From: JBBDWJ01 sp040902925
GTDB taxonomy: Bacteria; Acidobacteriota; Terriglobia; Bryobacterales; UBA6623
Direction of reading: 5' to 3'
DNA: 51,854 nucleotides
Assembly (NCBI GenBank): GCA_040902925.1
Contig: JBBDWJ010000030.1
Coordinates: 1-51,854, forward strand
Shown here piece after piece: positions 34,319 to 42,475 of this stretch (position 1 is its first letter; each line of letters opens with the position of its first letter). Both the position numbers and the translations under genes were made by a program. Under the pieces are notes generated by a model. It was not told the origin of the DNA. It searched no databases and saw only the letters and a list, made by a program, of their open reading frames with translations.

Positions 34319-35515
34319 CTACGATCCCGAAGTCCACAGGAAGACAATGCCGTTGACGATCAGCGCCCCGATGCTGATGGGGATCAGGTAGGTCCAGCCG
34401 ACCTCCATAAGCTGGTCGTAGCGGAAGCGCGGAAACGTGCCGCGAAACCAGATGAAAACGTAGACCAGCAGGAACACCTTGAGCAGGAACCAGAACAGGC
34501 CGATGACATAGGGGTTCGCGGCCGGGATAGCAAAAAGCGCCGCGACCAGGAACATCGCCCCAGCTAGCGCGCCGATGATGACGGTCTGTTCGATGGGCAT
34601 GCGGCGGCGCCGGAATCCCTTCAGGCAGCCCAAGCCGATCACCACAAAGAGCAGGATCGGAAAACCGTAGTTCAGGGGCACTTCCAGGAATCCGACATTG
34701 GGGAACGGCCGCAGCCAGCCTCCCCAGAACAGCGTTACCCACAACGCGCACATCACGAAGATGCTGGCGTATTCCGCCAGAAAGTAGAGCGCGAAGCGAA
34801 AGCCGCTGTATTCGGTGTGGAATCCAGCGACGAGCTCGGATTCGGCTTCGGGTAGATCAAACGGCGCGCGGTTCGTTTCGGCGACCCCGGCGATGAGGAA
34901 CACCACGGCCGGGACCAGCATCAAGCCGTAGTTTCCAAAGGCGAACCACAGCCCCTGCTCCTGCTGCGCATGGACGATTCCTTGCATGCTGAGCGTGCCG
35001 GCAATCATCAGCGCCGTGACCGTTGCAAAACCCAGCGGGACCTCGTAGCTCACCATCTGCGCCGCCGAGCGCAGCGACCCCAGCAGCGAATATTTGCTGT
35101 TGGACGACCAGCCGCCAAAAATCAGCCCCAAGATGCCGATCGACGACATCGCCAGGATGAACAGGATGCCGATGTTCACATCGGCTACGAAGAACTTGTC
35201 GCTCAACGGCAGCACCGCGAAGGCCGTCAGCGCGGTGAACGTGGAAAGCACCGGGGCTCCCCAGAAAATCCATTTGTCCGCGGCGGCCGGGATGATGTCT
35301 TCCTTCAGCAGCAGCTTCACAGCGTCGGCGAGCGGCTGCAGAAAGCCGTAGGGTCCGACTCGCATTGGGCCGAGACGGACTTGCAGGTCGGCAAGCACCT
35401 TGCGTTCGAGCAATACGATGTAGCCGGCGATCAGCGGGAAAAGCAGAATGATCAGGACGCTGGCGATCAGCGGCGGCAGGTAGGGGTAGTACGGGCTGTT
35501 GAAAATCTCGTCCAT
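34319..35515 (-). CDS. nuoH: NADH-quinone oxidoreductase subunit H
   Basis: A 398-residue membrane subunit that, with NuoB and NuoD, forms the quinone tunnel. Signatures: ERKVLADLQVRLGPMRVGPYGFLQPLADAVKLLLKED, GGWSSNSKYSLLGSLRSAAQMVSYEVPLG, and ETNRAPFDLPEAESELVAGFHTEYSGF with its acidic cluster. It has eight to nine helices and normal length. It sits between nuoD and nuoI, the usual order with nuoE, nuoF and nuoG left out. Confidence 0.95.
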   Translation of the reverse strand: MDEIFNSPYYPYLPPLIASVLIILLFPLIAGYIVLLERKVLADLQVRLGPMRVGPYGFLQPLADAVKLLLKEDIIPAAADKWIFWGAPVLSTFTALTAFAVLPLSDKFFVADVNIGILFILAMSSIGILGLIFGGWSSNSKYSLLGSLRSAAQMVSYEVPLGFATVTALMIAGTLSMQGIVHAQQEQGLWFAFGNYGLMLVPAVVFLIAGVAETNRAPFDLPEAESELVAGFHTEYSGFRFALYFLAEYASIFVMCALWVTLFWGGWLRPFPNVGFLEVPLNYGFPILLFVVIGLGCLKGFRRRRMPIEQTVIIGALAGAMFLVAALFAIPAANPYVIGLFWFLLKVFLLVYVFIWFRGTFPRFRYDQLMEVGWTYLIPISIGALIVNGIVFLWTSGS

Positions 35516-35578
35516 GTTGGCCTTGGCCTAATAAAGCGGCAAGCCTGTCGCCTGTCGCCCTTCTACCGATCCACTTCT

Positions 35579-36691
35579 CTACCGATCCACCTCGCCTAGC
35601 ACGATGTCTATCGTGCCGATGATCGCCACTACATCGGCGATCAGCGCTCCGCGGCACATCCTGTCGAGGGCGCACAGGTTCACAAACGACGGCGGCCGCA
35701 CCCGCAGGCGATAGGGCTGCGTCGAACCATCGCTCACGATGAAGTATCCGAGCTCCCCCTTGGGCGCTTCGATCGATTGATAGGCCTCGCCGATCGCCGG
35801 TTTAAAGACCTTGGCGACTTTGCCGCGAATCGCGCCGCTGGGCAATTTTCCAACCGCTTGGCGGATGATGCGCGCCGACTGGCGCATCTCCTGCATGCGC
35901 ACGATGTACCGGTCGTAGGTGTCGCCGTTCTGCGCCGTGGGGATATCGAAATCGTAATTCTCGTACCCCGAATAGGGCTGCGCCTTGCGCAGATCCCATT
36001 CCAGACCCGCGGCCCGAATCACCGGACCCGTCACGCCGTAGCTCTTGCAGTCCTCGATGTTGAGAATGCCGATGCCCTTGGTGCGCGCGACCCAAATACG
36101 GTTGGTGGTGAGCAACTCTTCGTACTCATCCACCTTGGGTAGGAACCAGTCGCAGAACTTCAGACAGTCCTGCTCAAAGTTGTCGTACGTGTCGTATTGC
36201 AGGCCGCCGATGCGGAACGCATGCGTCGTCAGACGCGCGCCGCAGTATTTCTCGAAGATTTTGAGAACTTCCTCGCGCTCGCGGAAGCAATAAAACACGG
36301 GGGTAATCGCGCCGATGTCGAGGGCGTGCGTGCCAAGCCAAAGAAGATGGCTCGAGATGCGGTTTAGCTCGGTCAGAATCACGCGCACCACTTGCGCACG
36401 CTCGGGAATCTCGACGGCGCCTAACTTTTCCGCCGCCAGGCAATAGCCGAGCCCGTTCGAGACCGCCGCCACGTAGTCCATGCGGTCCACGTAGGGGTTG
36501 AACATTGTGTAGGTGCGGTTCTCGGCGATTTTCTCGACGCCGCGGTGCAGGTAACCGATGACGCATTCGGTCCCCAAGACCTTTTCGCCGTCGAGCTTGA
36601 GGATGACCCGCAGCACGCCGTGCGTGGAAGGGTGCTGCGGCCCCATGTTGAGGACCAGCTCGTTGGAATCGAGAAAAGTGGCTTCCGGCAT
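35579..36691 (-). CDS. nuoD: NADH-quinone oxidoreductase subunit D
   Basis: A 370-residue 49-kDa-type subunit lining the quinone site. It begins with NMGPQHPSTHGVLR, the conserved quinone-contact loop, followed by GYLHRGVEKIAENRTY, and ends with LDRMCRGALIADVVAIIGTIDIVLGEVDR, where the family finish is D-x-V-x-G-x-x-D-R. The start is ATG 36691, sharing one base with the nuoC stop (TAATG); the upstream in-frame extension overlaps nuoC and is rejected. It is a separate protein, not the NuoCD fusion of enterobacteria. Confidence 0.95.
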   Translation of the reverse strand: MPEATFLDSNELVLNMGPQHPSTHGVLRVILKLDGEKVLGTECVIGYLHRGVEKIAENRTYTMFNPYVDRMDYVAAVSNGLGYCLAAEKLGAVEIPERAQVVRVILTELNRISSHLLWLGTHALDIGAITPVFYCFREREEVLKIFEKYCGARLTTHAFRIGGLQYDTYDNFEQDCLKFCDWFLPKVDEYEELLTTNRIWVARTKGIGILNIEDCKSYGVTGPVIRAAGLEWDLRKAQPYSGYENYDFDIPTAQNGDTYDRYIVRMQEMRQSARIIRQAVGKLPSGAIRGKVAKVFKPAIGEAYQSIEAPKGELGYFIVSDGSTQPYRLRVRPPSFVNLCALDRMCRGALIADVVAIIGTIDIVLGEVDR

Positions 36692-37440
36692 TACTGCGCG
36701 CTCTCGATGTTCAGGTTCTCGCGCACCCAGTCCTGATCCTGCTGGATGATCGAATAGTCTTTCCGCAGCGGATAACCCTGCCATTCGTCGGGCAGCAGGA
36801 TGCGAGTCATATTGGGGTGCTCGGCGAAGGCGATCCCGAACATGTCATAGACTTCGCGCTCCAGCCAGTTGGCCGTGGCATAGAGCGAGTCGGCCGATCG
36901 CGGCGTCTCGCTTTCAACGACGGCTGTCTTGACGCGAATCCGCACGTTGTGGGGATGCGAATACAAGATCCAGACGACCTCGAAGGGTTTTTCCTTTTCC
37001 GGATAGTGGACCGCGGTTACGTCCACCAGGTAGTCGAAGCCTTCGTCGGCCTTGAGGTACTGCAGGATCGGGAACACCCCGGGCAGATTCGTGACCAGGA
37101 ACGAATCGCCGAGGTAGCTGGAGAATTCGGTGATTTCGGCGCTGAAACGCTCCCGCAGCCGGTCGACCAGGGGGCCGTCCCAGGGGGTCGTAGCCATCCT
37201 TGGAGGCGCTTTGGCTGCCGGTTTTTCGCCTTCGGCTTTCGCTGCCGGCTTTTCGGCCGGCGGTTTGGCAGCGGGCTTCTCAGCAGGCGCCGCGTCCGCA
37301 GCCGCTACCGGTTTTTCGCCGGCTGGTTTGTCGGCAGGCGGTTTATCGACGGGCTTGCTCTCGGCGGCCGGCTTCGACTCCGGGGCAGCCTTGTCGTCGG
37401 AAGACGCAGGTCCCCCTACTGGTTTTTCTTCGTCGGGCAT
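36691..37440 (-). CDS. nuoC: NADH-quinone oxidoreductase subunit C with Ala/Lys/Pro-rich extension
   Basis: A 249-residue 30-kDa-type subunit. The conserved domain starts at about residue 85 and holds the family signature LEREVYDMFGIAFAEHPNMTRILLPDEWQGYPLRKDY near the C-terminus. The first ~80 residues are low-complexity, built from AEKPAAKPPA-like and DKPAGEKP-like units, which are absent from usual NuoC. They are probably a disordered tail. It is the first gene of the operon, with a promoter candidate and a leader hairpin upstream. It overlaps nuoD by one base. Confidence 0.93.
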   Translation of the reverse strand: MPDEEKPVGGPASSDDKAAPESKPAAESKPVDKPPADKPAGEKPVAAADAAPAEKPAAKPPAEKPAAKAEGEKPAAKAPPRMATTPWDGPLVDRLRERFSAEITEFSSYLGDSFLVTNLPGVFPILQYLKADEGFDYLVDVTAVHYPEKEKPFEVVWILYSHPHNVRIRVKTAVVESETPRSADSLYATANWLEREVYDMFGIAFAEHPNMTRILLPDEWQGYPLRKDYSIIQQDQDWVRENLNIESAQ

Positions 37441-37476
37441 TGCGGAAAGAGTCCGGAGACGGTGAAGTAACGCATC

Positions 37477-37539
37477 GGCCCGTAACTACCGGGCCAAAAA
37501 TGAACCTAAGTGTTAGCACACGCTTCGAGAAAGTGTCAA
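37477..37539 (-). promoter_or_regulatory. Candidate promoter and leader hairpin of the nuo operon
   Basis: On the minus strand, TTGACA lies at 37539-37534 and TAACAC at 37515-37510, with an 18-bp spacer. The -35 is perfect and the -10 is weak. The predicted start near 37503 gives a ~62-base leader to nuoC. That leader contains a 6-bp hairpin, GGCCCG/CGGGCC (37477-37495), after a run of five U. Confidence 0.5.
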
Positions 37540-37620
37540 CAAATCGGCGCGTTCAAGCGCGCTGTGGCCACATTCGCGTTTGGCGCGCGAGGACGCCGGC
37601 TCCAATGTGGAGCGAACCGT

Positions 37621-37911
37621 CTATTCGCCAAAGGCCCTGGGCCAGCGTCGCGCGCCGTGGAAGACTCGAAGGACCTCGACGGATTGCCGGCGAACGCGGT
37701 AAGGAATGACGTAGGGAGTACCCGGCACCACAAGCTCGCGCGTGCCGGATACGCGGCCGGGTCTGCCAAGGCTGGGATGAGACTTGAGCCGGGCAACCGC
37801 CTAGCGAATGCGAGCGACTACCCTCCGAGCCGCATCCGGGTCGTCGCCAGCGATGAAGACGGCTTCGCGATCGAGATTGCGAAGCGCCTCGCGGAGCCAG
37901 CGAACTTTCAT
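37621..37911 (-). pseudogene. ParE/RelE-type toxin with in-frame amber codon
   Basis: Reading from ATG 37911 gives a 96-codon frame of ParE size: MKVRWLREALRNLDREAVF, then ARRVVARIR, a TAG (37803-37801) at codon 37, and an uninterrupted rest (AVARLKSHPSLGRPGRV, GTRELVVPGTPYVIPYRVR, VEVLRVFHGARRWP). The second part is a textbook ParE C-terminal half, so the TAG replaces what was probably a Gln or Glu codon. The ATG overlaps the antitoxin stop (ATGA, 37908-37911). Toxin production should be lost unless the amber is suppressed or is a sequencing error. Confidence 0.82.
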
Positions 37912-38147
37912 TCAGACCATTTGGAGAATACGGCGTCCGCCTCGGCGTCAGTAGCGAAATCCCCGGCATCCGCTTCCTGCAGCGCTTTCTGCGTTTCCTC
38001 GATCTGCCAGGCTTCCCGCTCCAGATATTGAGCGATGGCTTCGGCGGCAAGAAACGACCTGCTGCGTTTGGAACCCTGGGCAAGAGCTTCAAGGCGGCGC
38101 TTGAGATCTTCGTCGAGGCGAACCGTCACAATCGAGGTTGAAGCCAT
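37908..38147 (-). CDS. ParD/CopG-like ribbon-helix-helix antitoxin
   Basis: A 79-residue protein. The N-terminal ribbon-helix-helix (IVTVRLDEDLKRRLEALAQGSKRSRSFLAAEAIAQYL) binds DNA. The acidic C-terminal tail (QEADAGDFATDAEADAVF) would wrap the toxin. The start is ATG 38147; two further in-frame ATGs at 38168 and 38159 lie inside the operator palindrome. It precedes and overlaps the broken ParE gene. The antitoxin frame is intact, so it may still repress its promoter or neutralise other ParE toxins. Confidence 0.85.
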   Translation of the reverse strand: MASTSIVTVRLDEDLKRRLEALAQGSKRSRSFLAAEAIAQYLEREAWQIEETQKALQEADAGDFATDAEADAVFSKWSE

Positions 38148-38150
38148 ACG

Positions 38151-38167
38151 TGTATACATAGTATACA
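38151..38167 (-). promoter_or_regulatory. Antitoxin operator palindrome with -10 box
   Basis: TGTATAC-TAT-GTATACA (minus strand) is a perfect 7-3-7 inverted repeat three bases upstream of the antitoxin ATG. It contains TATACT (38165-38160), a near-consensus -10, so bound antitoxin would block the promoter. The implied leader is only a few bases long. Confidence 0.7.
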
Positions 38168-38218
38168 TCGGCCCGGTGACGGTTTTAGGCCAACAGAACG
38201 GCGCCTGCCCCTGGGGTC

Positions 38219-38716
38219 TCAGAAAATGCTGGCCGCGGAGATCTCCGCAGACAGTTCAGCTATTTCGAATCTGTTTACACTCTTGAGCGCAGACTGCTCG
38301 TACACAAACAGTCGCTTGGACTCTGGATCGATCAGCCAGATGTGAGATACGCCCCAGGTGGCGTACTCGTCGAGCTTCTGAAGCGTGTCCGCGGTCGGAT
38401 CGGTTGGCGAGAGGATTTCAATGGCAATCAGGGGAGGGGTCGAAGGGAACCGCTCGGCAGGCTCACTTTCCGAGTAAACGGCCAGATCGATAACCCGGTA
38501 GCGGTTCGGAGTAACCTGGACCCGCAGCTCGGGACAAACATGAAGTGGAGTACCCCCACCGAGTCGTCCGAGAGCGACTGCCAATCGCCCTTGGATCCGG
38601 GAATGCGGATAACCTCCCACGGTTCGCTCCAATAGCTCGCCATCCAGAAATTCACGATCCGGTTGATAACTGGTCCGGAGATATTGTTCGAGTGGAACCT
38701 TGATCTGGGTTGCCAT
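38219..38716 (-). CDS. Uma2 family (DUF820) putative endonuclease
   Basis: A 165-residue protein of the Uma2/DUF820 group, a restriction-endonuclease-like PD-(D/E)xK fold. Family blocks: YEFLDGELLER-like (REFLDGELLER), HSRIQGRLAVAL, VCPELRVQVTPNRYRVIDLAVY (catalytic Asp), PLIAIEILSPTDPT (catalytic Glu) and the closing KLDEYATWGVSHIWLIDPESKRLFVY. The substrate and purpose of the family are unknown; copies are common in cyanobacteria and soil bacteria. It lies just upstream of the antitoxin, in the same orientation, 51 bases from the operator. Confidence 0.88.
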   Translation of the reverse strand: MATQIKVPLEQYLRTSYQPDREFLDGELLERTVGGYPHSRIQGRLAVALGRLGGGTPLHVCPELRVQVTPNRYRVIDLAVYSESEPAERFPSTPPLIAIEILSPTDPTADTLQKLDEYATWGVSHIWLIDPESKRLFVYEQSALKSVNRFEIAELSAEISAASIF

Positions 38717-38816
38717 TCGGCTTTAGCTTACCACGCTCCTCGCAACATGCTAGTGCCCACGAATCAGCTACTTATCGCGCCAAAGGACAGGAATCTCCCC
38801 GTGGAATTCGCCGCGG

Positions 38817-40181
38817 TTATGATCGCGCGCTGGGTATAGGGAACTCCTGCGATTCGGTCCTGGCCGTGCGAAGGATCTCTTCCATCTGGCGAACTACCGC
38901 TGCGTGATCTGATGCTACGTCACGAGTCTCTGCGAGGTCGTCATCCAGGTCGTAGAGTTCGATGGGTCCGTCGAGTCCATGGCGAACCGCCTTCCATTTG
39001 CCCATCCGCACGGCCTGGTGGAAGCCTCGCTCGAAAAACTCCCAGTAGAGGTATTCGTGGTCCTTCTGGGGTTTGCCGAGCATGGCGGGCAGCATCGAAA
39101 TGCCGTCAAGGCCGGGCGGGGTCTGGACTCCGGCGATTTCCGCGGCCGTTGGCAACAGGTCCCAAAAAGCCCAGACCTGGGCGCTGGTTTGACCCGCTTT
39201 GATTTTGCCGGGCCAACGGGCGATCGCGGGAACCCGAATACCGCCTTCGTAAAGATCACGCTTGATGCCGCGCAGGCCGCCCCGGCTGCCGAAAAATTCC
39301 GGCTCGTGGCCGCCTTCGCGGTGCGGGCCGTTGTCGCTTGCAAACATCACGATCGTGTTGTCGTCGAGGTTCAGTTCCTTGAGAAGGGCCATCAGGCGGC
39401 CGATATCGCGGTCCATGCGCGTTACCATGGCCGCGAAGCCTTTTTCGGTAGTGGGCCAGTTTTCCTTCTCGTAGGGGGAATAGTCAGGGACTTCCATGCC
39501 GTCGCCGAGAAAGCGCCCCGCCTCATTATTGGCGTGGGGAATCGTCAGCGCGAGGTAGAGGAAAAACGGCTGGCCCTTGCTTTCGCGGACGAAATCGAGG
39601 GCGCGCTCGGCGATCAGGTCGTGGCTGTATTCCCGCTTCCCGCCCGCCAGATTGCCGGGCAGAAAAATCTGCTCGTCGTTATGCCAGAGGTGGTCGGGAT
39701 AGTAGCTGTGGGCGTGCGTCTGGTTGAGATATCCAAAGAACTCGTCGAAACCCTTTTGGGTCGGCCTTCCGGTAGTGTTGGCCTCCCCGATGCCCCATTT
39801 GCCGAACAGGCCCGTGCGGTAGCCCGCCTTTTTGAGCACTTCGGCGACGGTAGTGTCTTCGGGCCGCAGGGCCACGCGTCCGGTCGGGCTCGAATTGCCG
39901 CGGATGCGCGTGTGGCCAGTGTGCAGGCCTGTCATCAGGCACGAGCGCGATGGCGCGCAGACAGTCGACCCCGCATAGCAGTCGGTGAAGCGCATTCCTT
40001 CGGCAGCGAGGCGATCGATGTTCGCCGTGTCGAGACGTTTCTGGCCGTAACAGCCCAGGTCTCCGTAGCCAAGGTCGTCGGCCAGGATGAAGATGATGTT
40101 GGGCTTGCGGGCTTGCGCGGATGCCTGTGCCGGCAAAGCGACCACCGCGGCTGAAGAAGCGAGGAATTGTCTGCGAGTCAT
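38817..40181 (-). CDS. Exported sulfatase (arylsulfatase type)
   Basis: A 454-residue sulfatase. The N-terminus TRRQFLASSAAVVAL is a Tat-type signal (RRxFL). The first metal site is ADDLGYGDLGCYG (Asp35, Asp36). The nucleophile motif CAPSR places Cys75 as the residue oxidised to formylglycine by FGE or an anaerobic maturase. FGKWGIG, the second metal site FASDNGPH, and GGLRGIKRDLYEGGIRVP complete the set. It would cleave sulfate esters, perhaps from polysaccharides, in the periplasm. No maturase or partner hydrolase is adjacent. Two 14-bp direct repeats lie 61-91 bp upstream. Confidence 0.92.
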   Translation of the reverse strand: MTRRQFLASSAAVVALPAQASAQARKPNIIFILADDLGYGDLGCYGQKRLDTANIDRLAAEGMRFTDCYAGSTVCAPSRSCLMTGLHTGHTRIRGNSSPTGRVALRPEDTTVAEVLKKAGYRTGLFGKWGIGEANTTGRPTQKGFDEFFGYLNQTHAHSYYPDHLWHNDEQIFLPGNLAGGKREYSHDLIAERALDFVRESKGQPFFLYLALTIPHANNEAGRFLGDGMEVPDYSPYEKENWPTTEKGFAAMVTRMDRDIGRLMALLKELNLDDNTIVMFASDNGPHREGGHEPEFFGSRGGLRGIKRDLYEGGIRVPAIARWPGKIKAGQTSAQVWAFWDLLPTAAEIAGVQTPPGLDGISMLPAMLGKPQKDHEYLYWEFFERGFHQAVRMGKWKAVRHGLDGPIELYDLDDDLAETRDVASDHAAVVRQMEEILRTARTESQEFPIPSARS

Positions 40182-40241
40182 GATTTTGAGTAGCGGCAGG
40201 CGCTCTCGCCCGCCCCGGCGCCCCGCGCCGCCTTTCCCCTA

Positions 40242-40272
40242 AGTTTCATCTAAAGACTAGTTTCGTCTAAAG
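40242..40272. repeat. Paired 14-bp direct repeat upstream of the sulfatase
   Basis: AGTTTCATCTAAAG (40242-40255) and AGTTTCGTCTAAAG (40259-40272) differ at one base, with a period of 17. They lie in the 163-bp gap between thiL and the sulfatase, in promoter position for the sulfatase. A regulator site is possible but not shown. Confidence 0.6.
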
Positions 40273-40344
40273 GCTTCGCAGCCGCCATCCGCATCTGCGG
40301 CGAAAAATCGTCGTCAACAACGCGCCAAAAATATCACCCGATCG

Positions 40345-41286
40345 CTAGCGGCGAAAATGCTGAAACCCGCCCGCCTCAAGGCGCTCAATCCCGCGCGCGG
40401 TCTTCAGACGAACACCACGCCCACGAACAATGCGCCCGATACAACTCAGTCGCACGCCCGCCATCAGCGCCGGGACCCGCACCCTGGGCCGGACCGTGAA
40501 AAGCAGCTCGTATTCCTCGCCGCCATGGAGCGCCTGTTCGGCGGACGCTCCCGGAAAAACCGGAATCGCGGCAGCATCGACCTCCGCTTTCACCTTGCTC
40601 GCAAGGGTGAGCCGCGCGAGATCCGTCGACAAACCGTCGCTGAGATCCATCGCCGCCGTCGCCTTCACCTTTTCGCGCAACAACTGCCCCAGGGCCAGAC
40701 GAGGCTCGGGGAAAAGGTGCCGCTCGACCGCCGCGCCGCGCGCCCGCGAGCCCGCGAGAAGACGGGAAAGTCCCAGCGCCGACCCGCCGAGGCTTCCTGA
40801 GACGAACAATAGATCGCCCGGCCGGGCGCCCGCCCGCGTCAGAGCCTTTCCTCGCGGGACATCGCCAACGACCGTAATAGCGGCGCTAAAATGCCCGCTC
40901 CGGGCAACATCGCCCCCCACGCAGGGGACTCCATGGGATTTACTGGCCCGGAACATCCCATCGATATACTGCTTTAGCCAGGCAAGCCCCAAGGACTCCG
41001 GAAGCGACAGCGACAGAAGGAAGCAAATCGGCGAGCCGCCCATCGCCGCGATATCGCTCAAGCCGCGCGCCAGGGTCTTGTGACCTAGCGCCCGAGCCGG
41101 ATGCCGGCCCATGACAAAATGTGTGTTTTCAATGATTTGATCGGTGGTCAGCAGCAGCTCGCGGCCAGCGCGCGGGGAGCGTAATACGGCCGTGTCATCT
41201 CCGATACCGAACCGTACCTGGCTGCTTGAGACAGCGCGCGAGGCGGTCCGAATCTGGTCGATGACTGCGTCTTCCAGGCTTGCCAT
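40345..41286 (-). CDS. thiL: Thiamine-monophosphate kinase
   Basis: A 313-residue enzyme that phosphorylates thiamine monophosphate to the coenzyme thiamine diphosphate. The acidic Mg-ATP loops of the ThiL/PurM fold are all present: GIGDDTAVL, TTDQIIENTHF, GLSDIAAMGG, CVGGDVARS, and DLSDGLSTDL followed by HGGEEYELLF. The start is ATG 41286; the longer frame adds a cysteine-rich N-terminus with no family match. No other thiamine gene is adjacent. It diverges from the M23 peptidase. Confidence 0.93.
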   Translation of the reverse strand: MASLEDAVIDQIRTASRAVSSSQVRFGIGDDTAVLRSPRAGRELLLTTDQIIENTHFVMGRHPARALGHKTLARGLSDIAAMGGSPICFLLSLSLPESLGLAWLKQYIDGMFRASKSHGVPCVGGDVARSGHFSAAITVVGDVPRGKALTRAGARPGDLLFVSGSLGGSALGLSRLLAGSRARGAAVERHLFPEPRLALGQLLREKVKATAAMDLSDGLSTDLARLTLASKVKAEVDAAAIPVFPGASAEQALHGGEEYELLFTVRPRVRVPALMAGVRLSCIGRIVRGRGVRLKTARGIERLEAGGFQHFRR

Positions 41287-41334
41287 TGCTTGCGGCCGGG
41301 CGACCGCCAATCCCACTTTAAGGCAAAACCTGCC

Positions 41335-41428
41335 TTGACAGCAGTCTTTGGCCCTGCGTAGTATTAGGGCTTCCGCCAATGAAACCGGCGTTAAATGGTG
41401 TTTATCCTACGGTTACACCAGCCGGTTT
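41335..41428 (+). promoter_or_regulatory. Strong promoter and structured leader for the M23 peptidase
   Basis: TTGACA (41335-41340), an 18-bp spacer and TAGTAT (41359-41364) predict a start near 41371 and a ~160-base leader. The leader opens with a bulged hairpin: AAACCGGC (41382-41389) pairs with GCCGGTTT (41421-41428), and inside it TGGTGT (41396-41401) pairs with ACACCA (41415-41420). A 6-bp dyad (41320-41336) overlaps the -35. Confidence 0.6.
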
Positions 41429-41531
41429 TCGGCTCTAGCGTCCGATAGAGCAATTAGCCAAGCTAGCTCGACCACTCGGGAACGAAATCTGGGCCCGCGG
41501 GGTTAGTTGTCGCGCGTTCGAGCGAGGTTCG

Positions 41532-42403
41532 ATGAAGAAGAACTACTTTATCGTCGTCGTGGCTCATTCCATCCACGGCAGGATACGTCGTATCCACGTC
41601 CCCCATTACGCCATCCACGTAGTCCTTTCGTTGGCCATCTTCGGAGCTATCGTCGGCATCGGGTTACTGTCAAGTTACGCCCGCATGTTGTGGAAGGTCA
41701 CCGAGTTCAACAAGCTGCGCTCGGAAAAACTGGCCTTGCAGAAACAGTACGACGAACTGAAGGATACGGTCACCGAACGCAACATCCAGTTGGCGTCGCT
41801 CGGCAACTTGGCCAGCGAGGTGTCGATCGCCTTCGGCATCAAGCGGGATTTCGGCGGCGACACGCTGATGGGCGAAAGCCCCACCATGCCGCATTACCGC
41901 AGCTCGCTTCATCAGTTTGGATTGCTGCAGCAGGTTGAGCTCAGCTCGCAAGCNNNNNNNNNNGGCTTTAAAACACGACTCCGTCGATCTGGCCCGTTCA
42001 AGGGCGGCTCAGCAGTTCCTTCGGCAAACGCCTCGACCCGTTCCTGGGCAAAGGTTCGTTTCATAGTGGTATCGACATGACCGCCGACCATGGCGCTCCG
42101 GTCGTGGCCACCGCCGACGGCACGGTCGCCGCATCCGGCTGGTATACCAGCCTCGGCAAGCGGGTGGTGATCGAGCATGGGCGCAACGCGCTGACCACCG
42201 TGTACGGGCACCTCTCGGATTTCTACGTTCGCCCCGGTCAGGTCGTCCGGCGCGGCGAAGTGATCGGCCGCACGGGAGCTACAGGGCGCGCAACGGGTAA
42301 TCACGTGCATTACGAGGTACGTTACCGGGGGACAGCGCTCAATCCCTACAAATTCCTACAGCCGCAGGCTCGCCAGACGGCTGGATTCTCAGTAGCTGAT
42401 TAG
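41532..42403 (+). CDS. M23 family metallopeptidase, interrupted by assembly gap
   Basis: An envelope peptidoglycan hydrolase or regulator. The N-terminal part (41532-41953) has a basic start, one membrane helix (~residues 28-50) and a coiled coil (LRSEKLALQKQYDELKDTV). Ten N follow. The C-terminal domain then reads in another frame: PSIWPVQGRLSSSFGKRLDPF, zinc ligands in FHSGIDM, VVATADGTV, VYGHLSDF, GRTGATGRATGNHVHYEVRY (the HxH motif) and NPYKFL. A TAA at 41969 in the C-terminal frame, and apparent coding in a third frame at 41965-41980, point to base errors at the gap edge as well as the unknown gap length. The gene is most likely intact in the genome. The ATG follows GAGG by six bases. 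Confidence 0.82.
41954..41963. other. Assembly gap (10 N) inside the M23 gene
   Basis: A fixed run of ten N, a usual placeholder of unknown true length. It sits between the coiled coil and the peptidase domain. Confidence 0.98.
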
Positions 42404-42465
42404 ATCCACAGCCCCTGCTATGTGTTGCGGGAAATCTCCGCGTGAAGTGACAAACTGTATCGAGA

Positions 42466-42475
42466 NNNNNNNNNN
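42466..42475. other. Assembly gap (10 N) in intergenic DNA
   Basis: A second run of ten N, between the M23 gene and the convergent lipoprotein-like gene (gap 42404-42613). I see no gene in the flanking ~200 bases; missing sequence could hide a small one. Confidence 0.98.
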
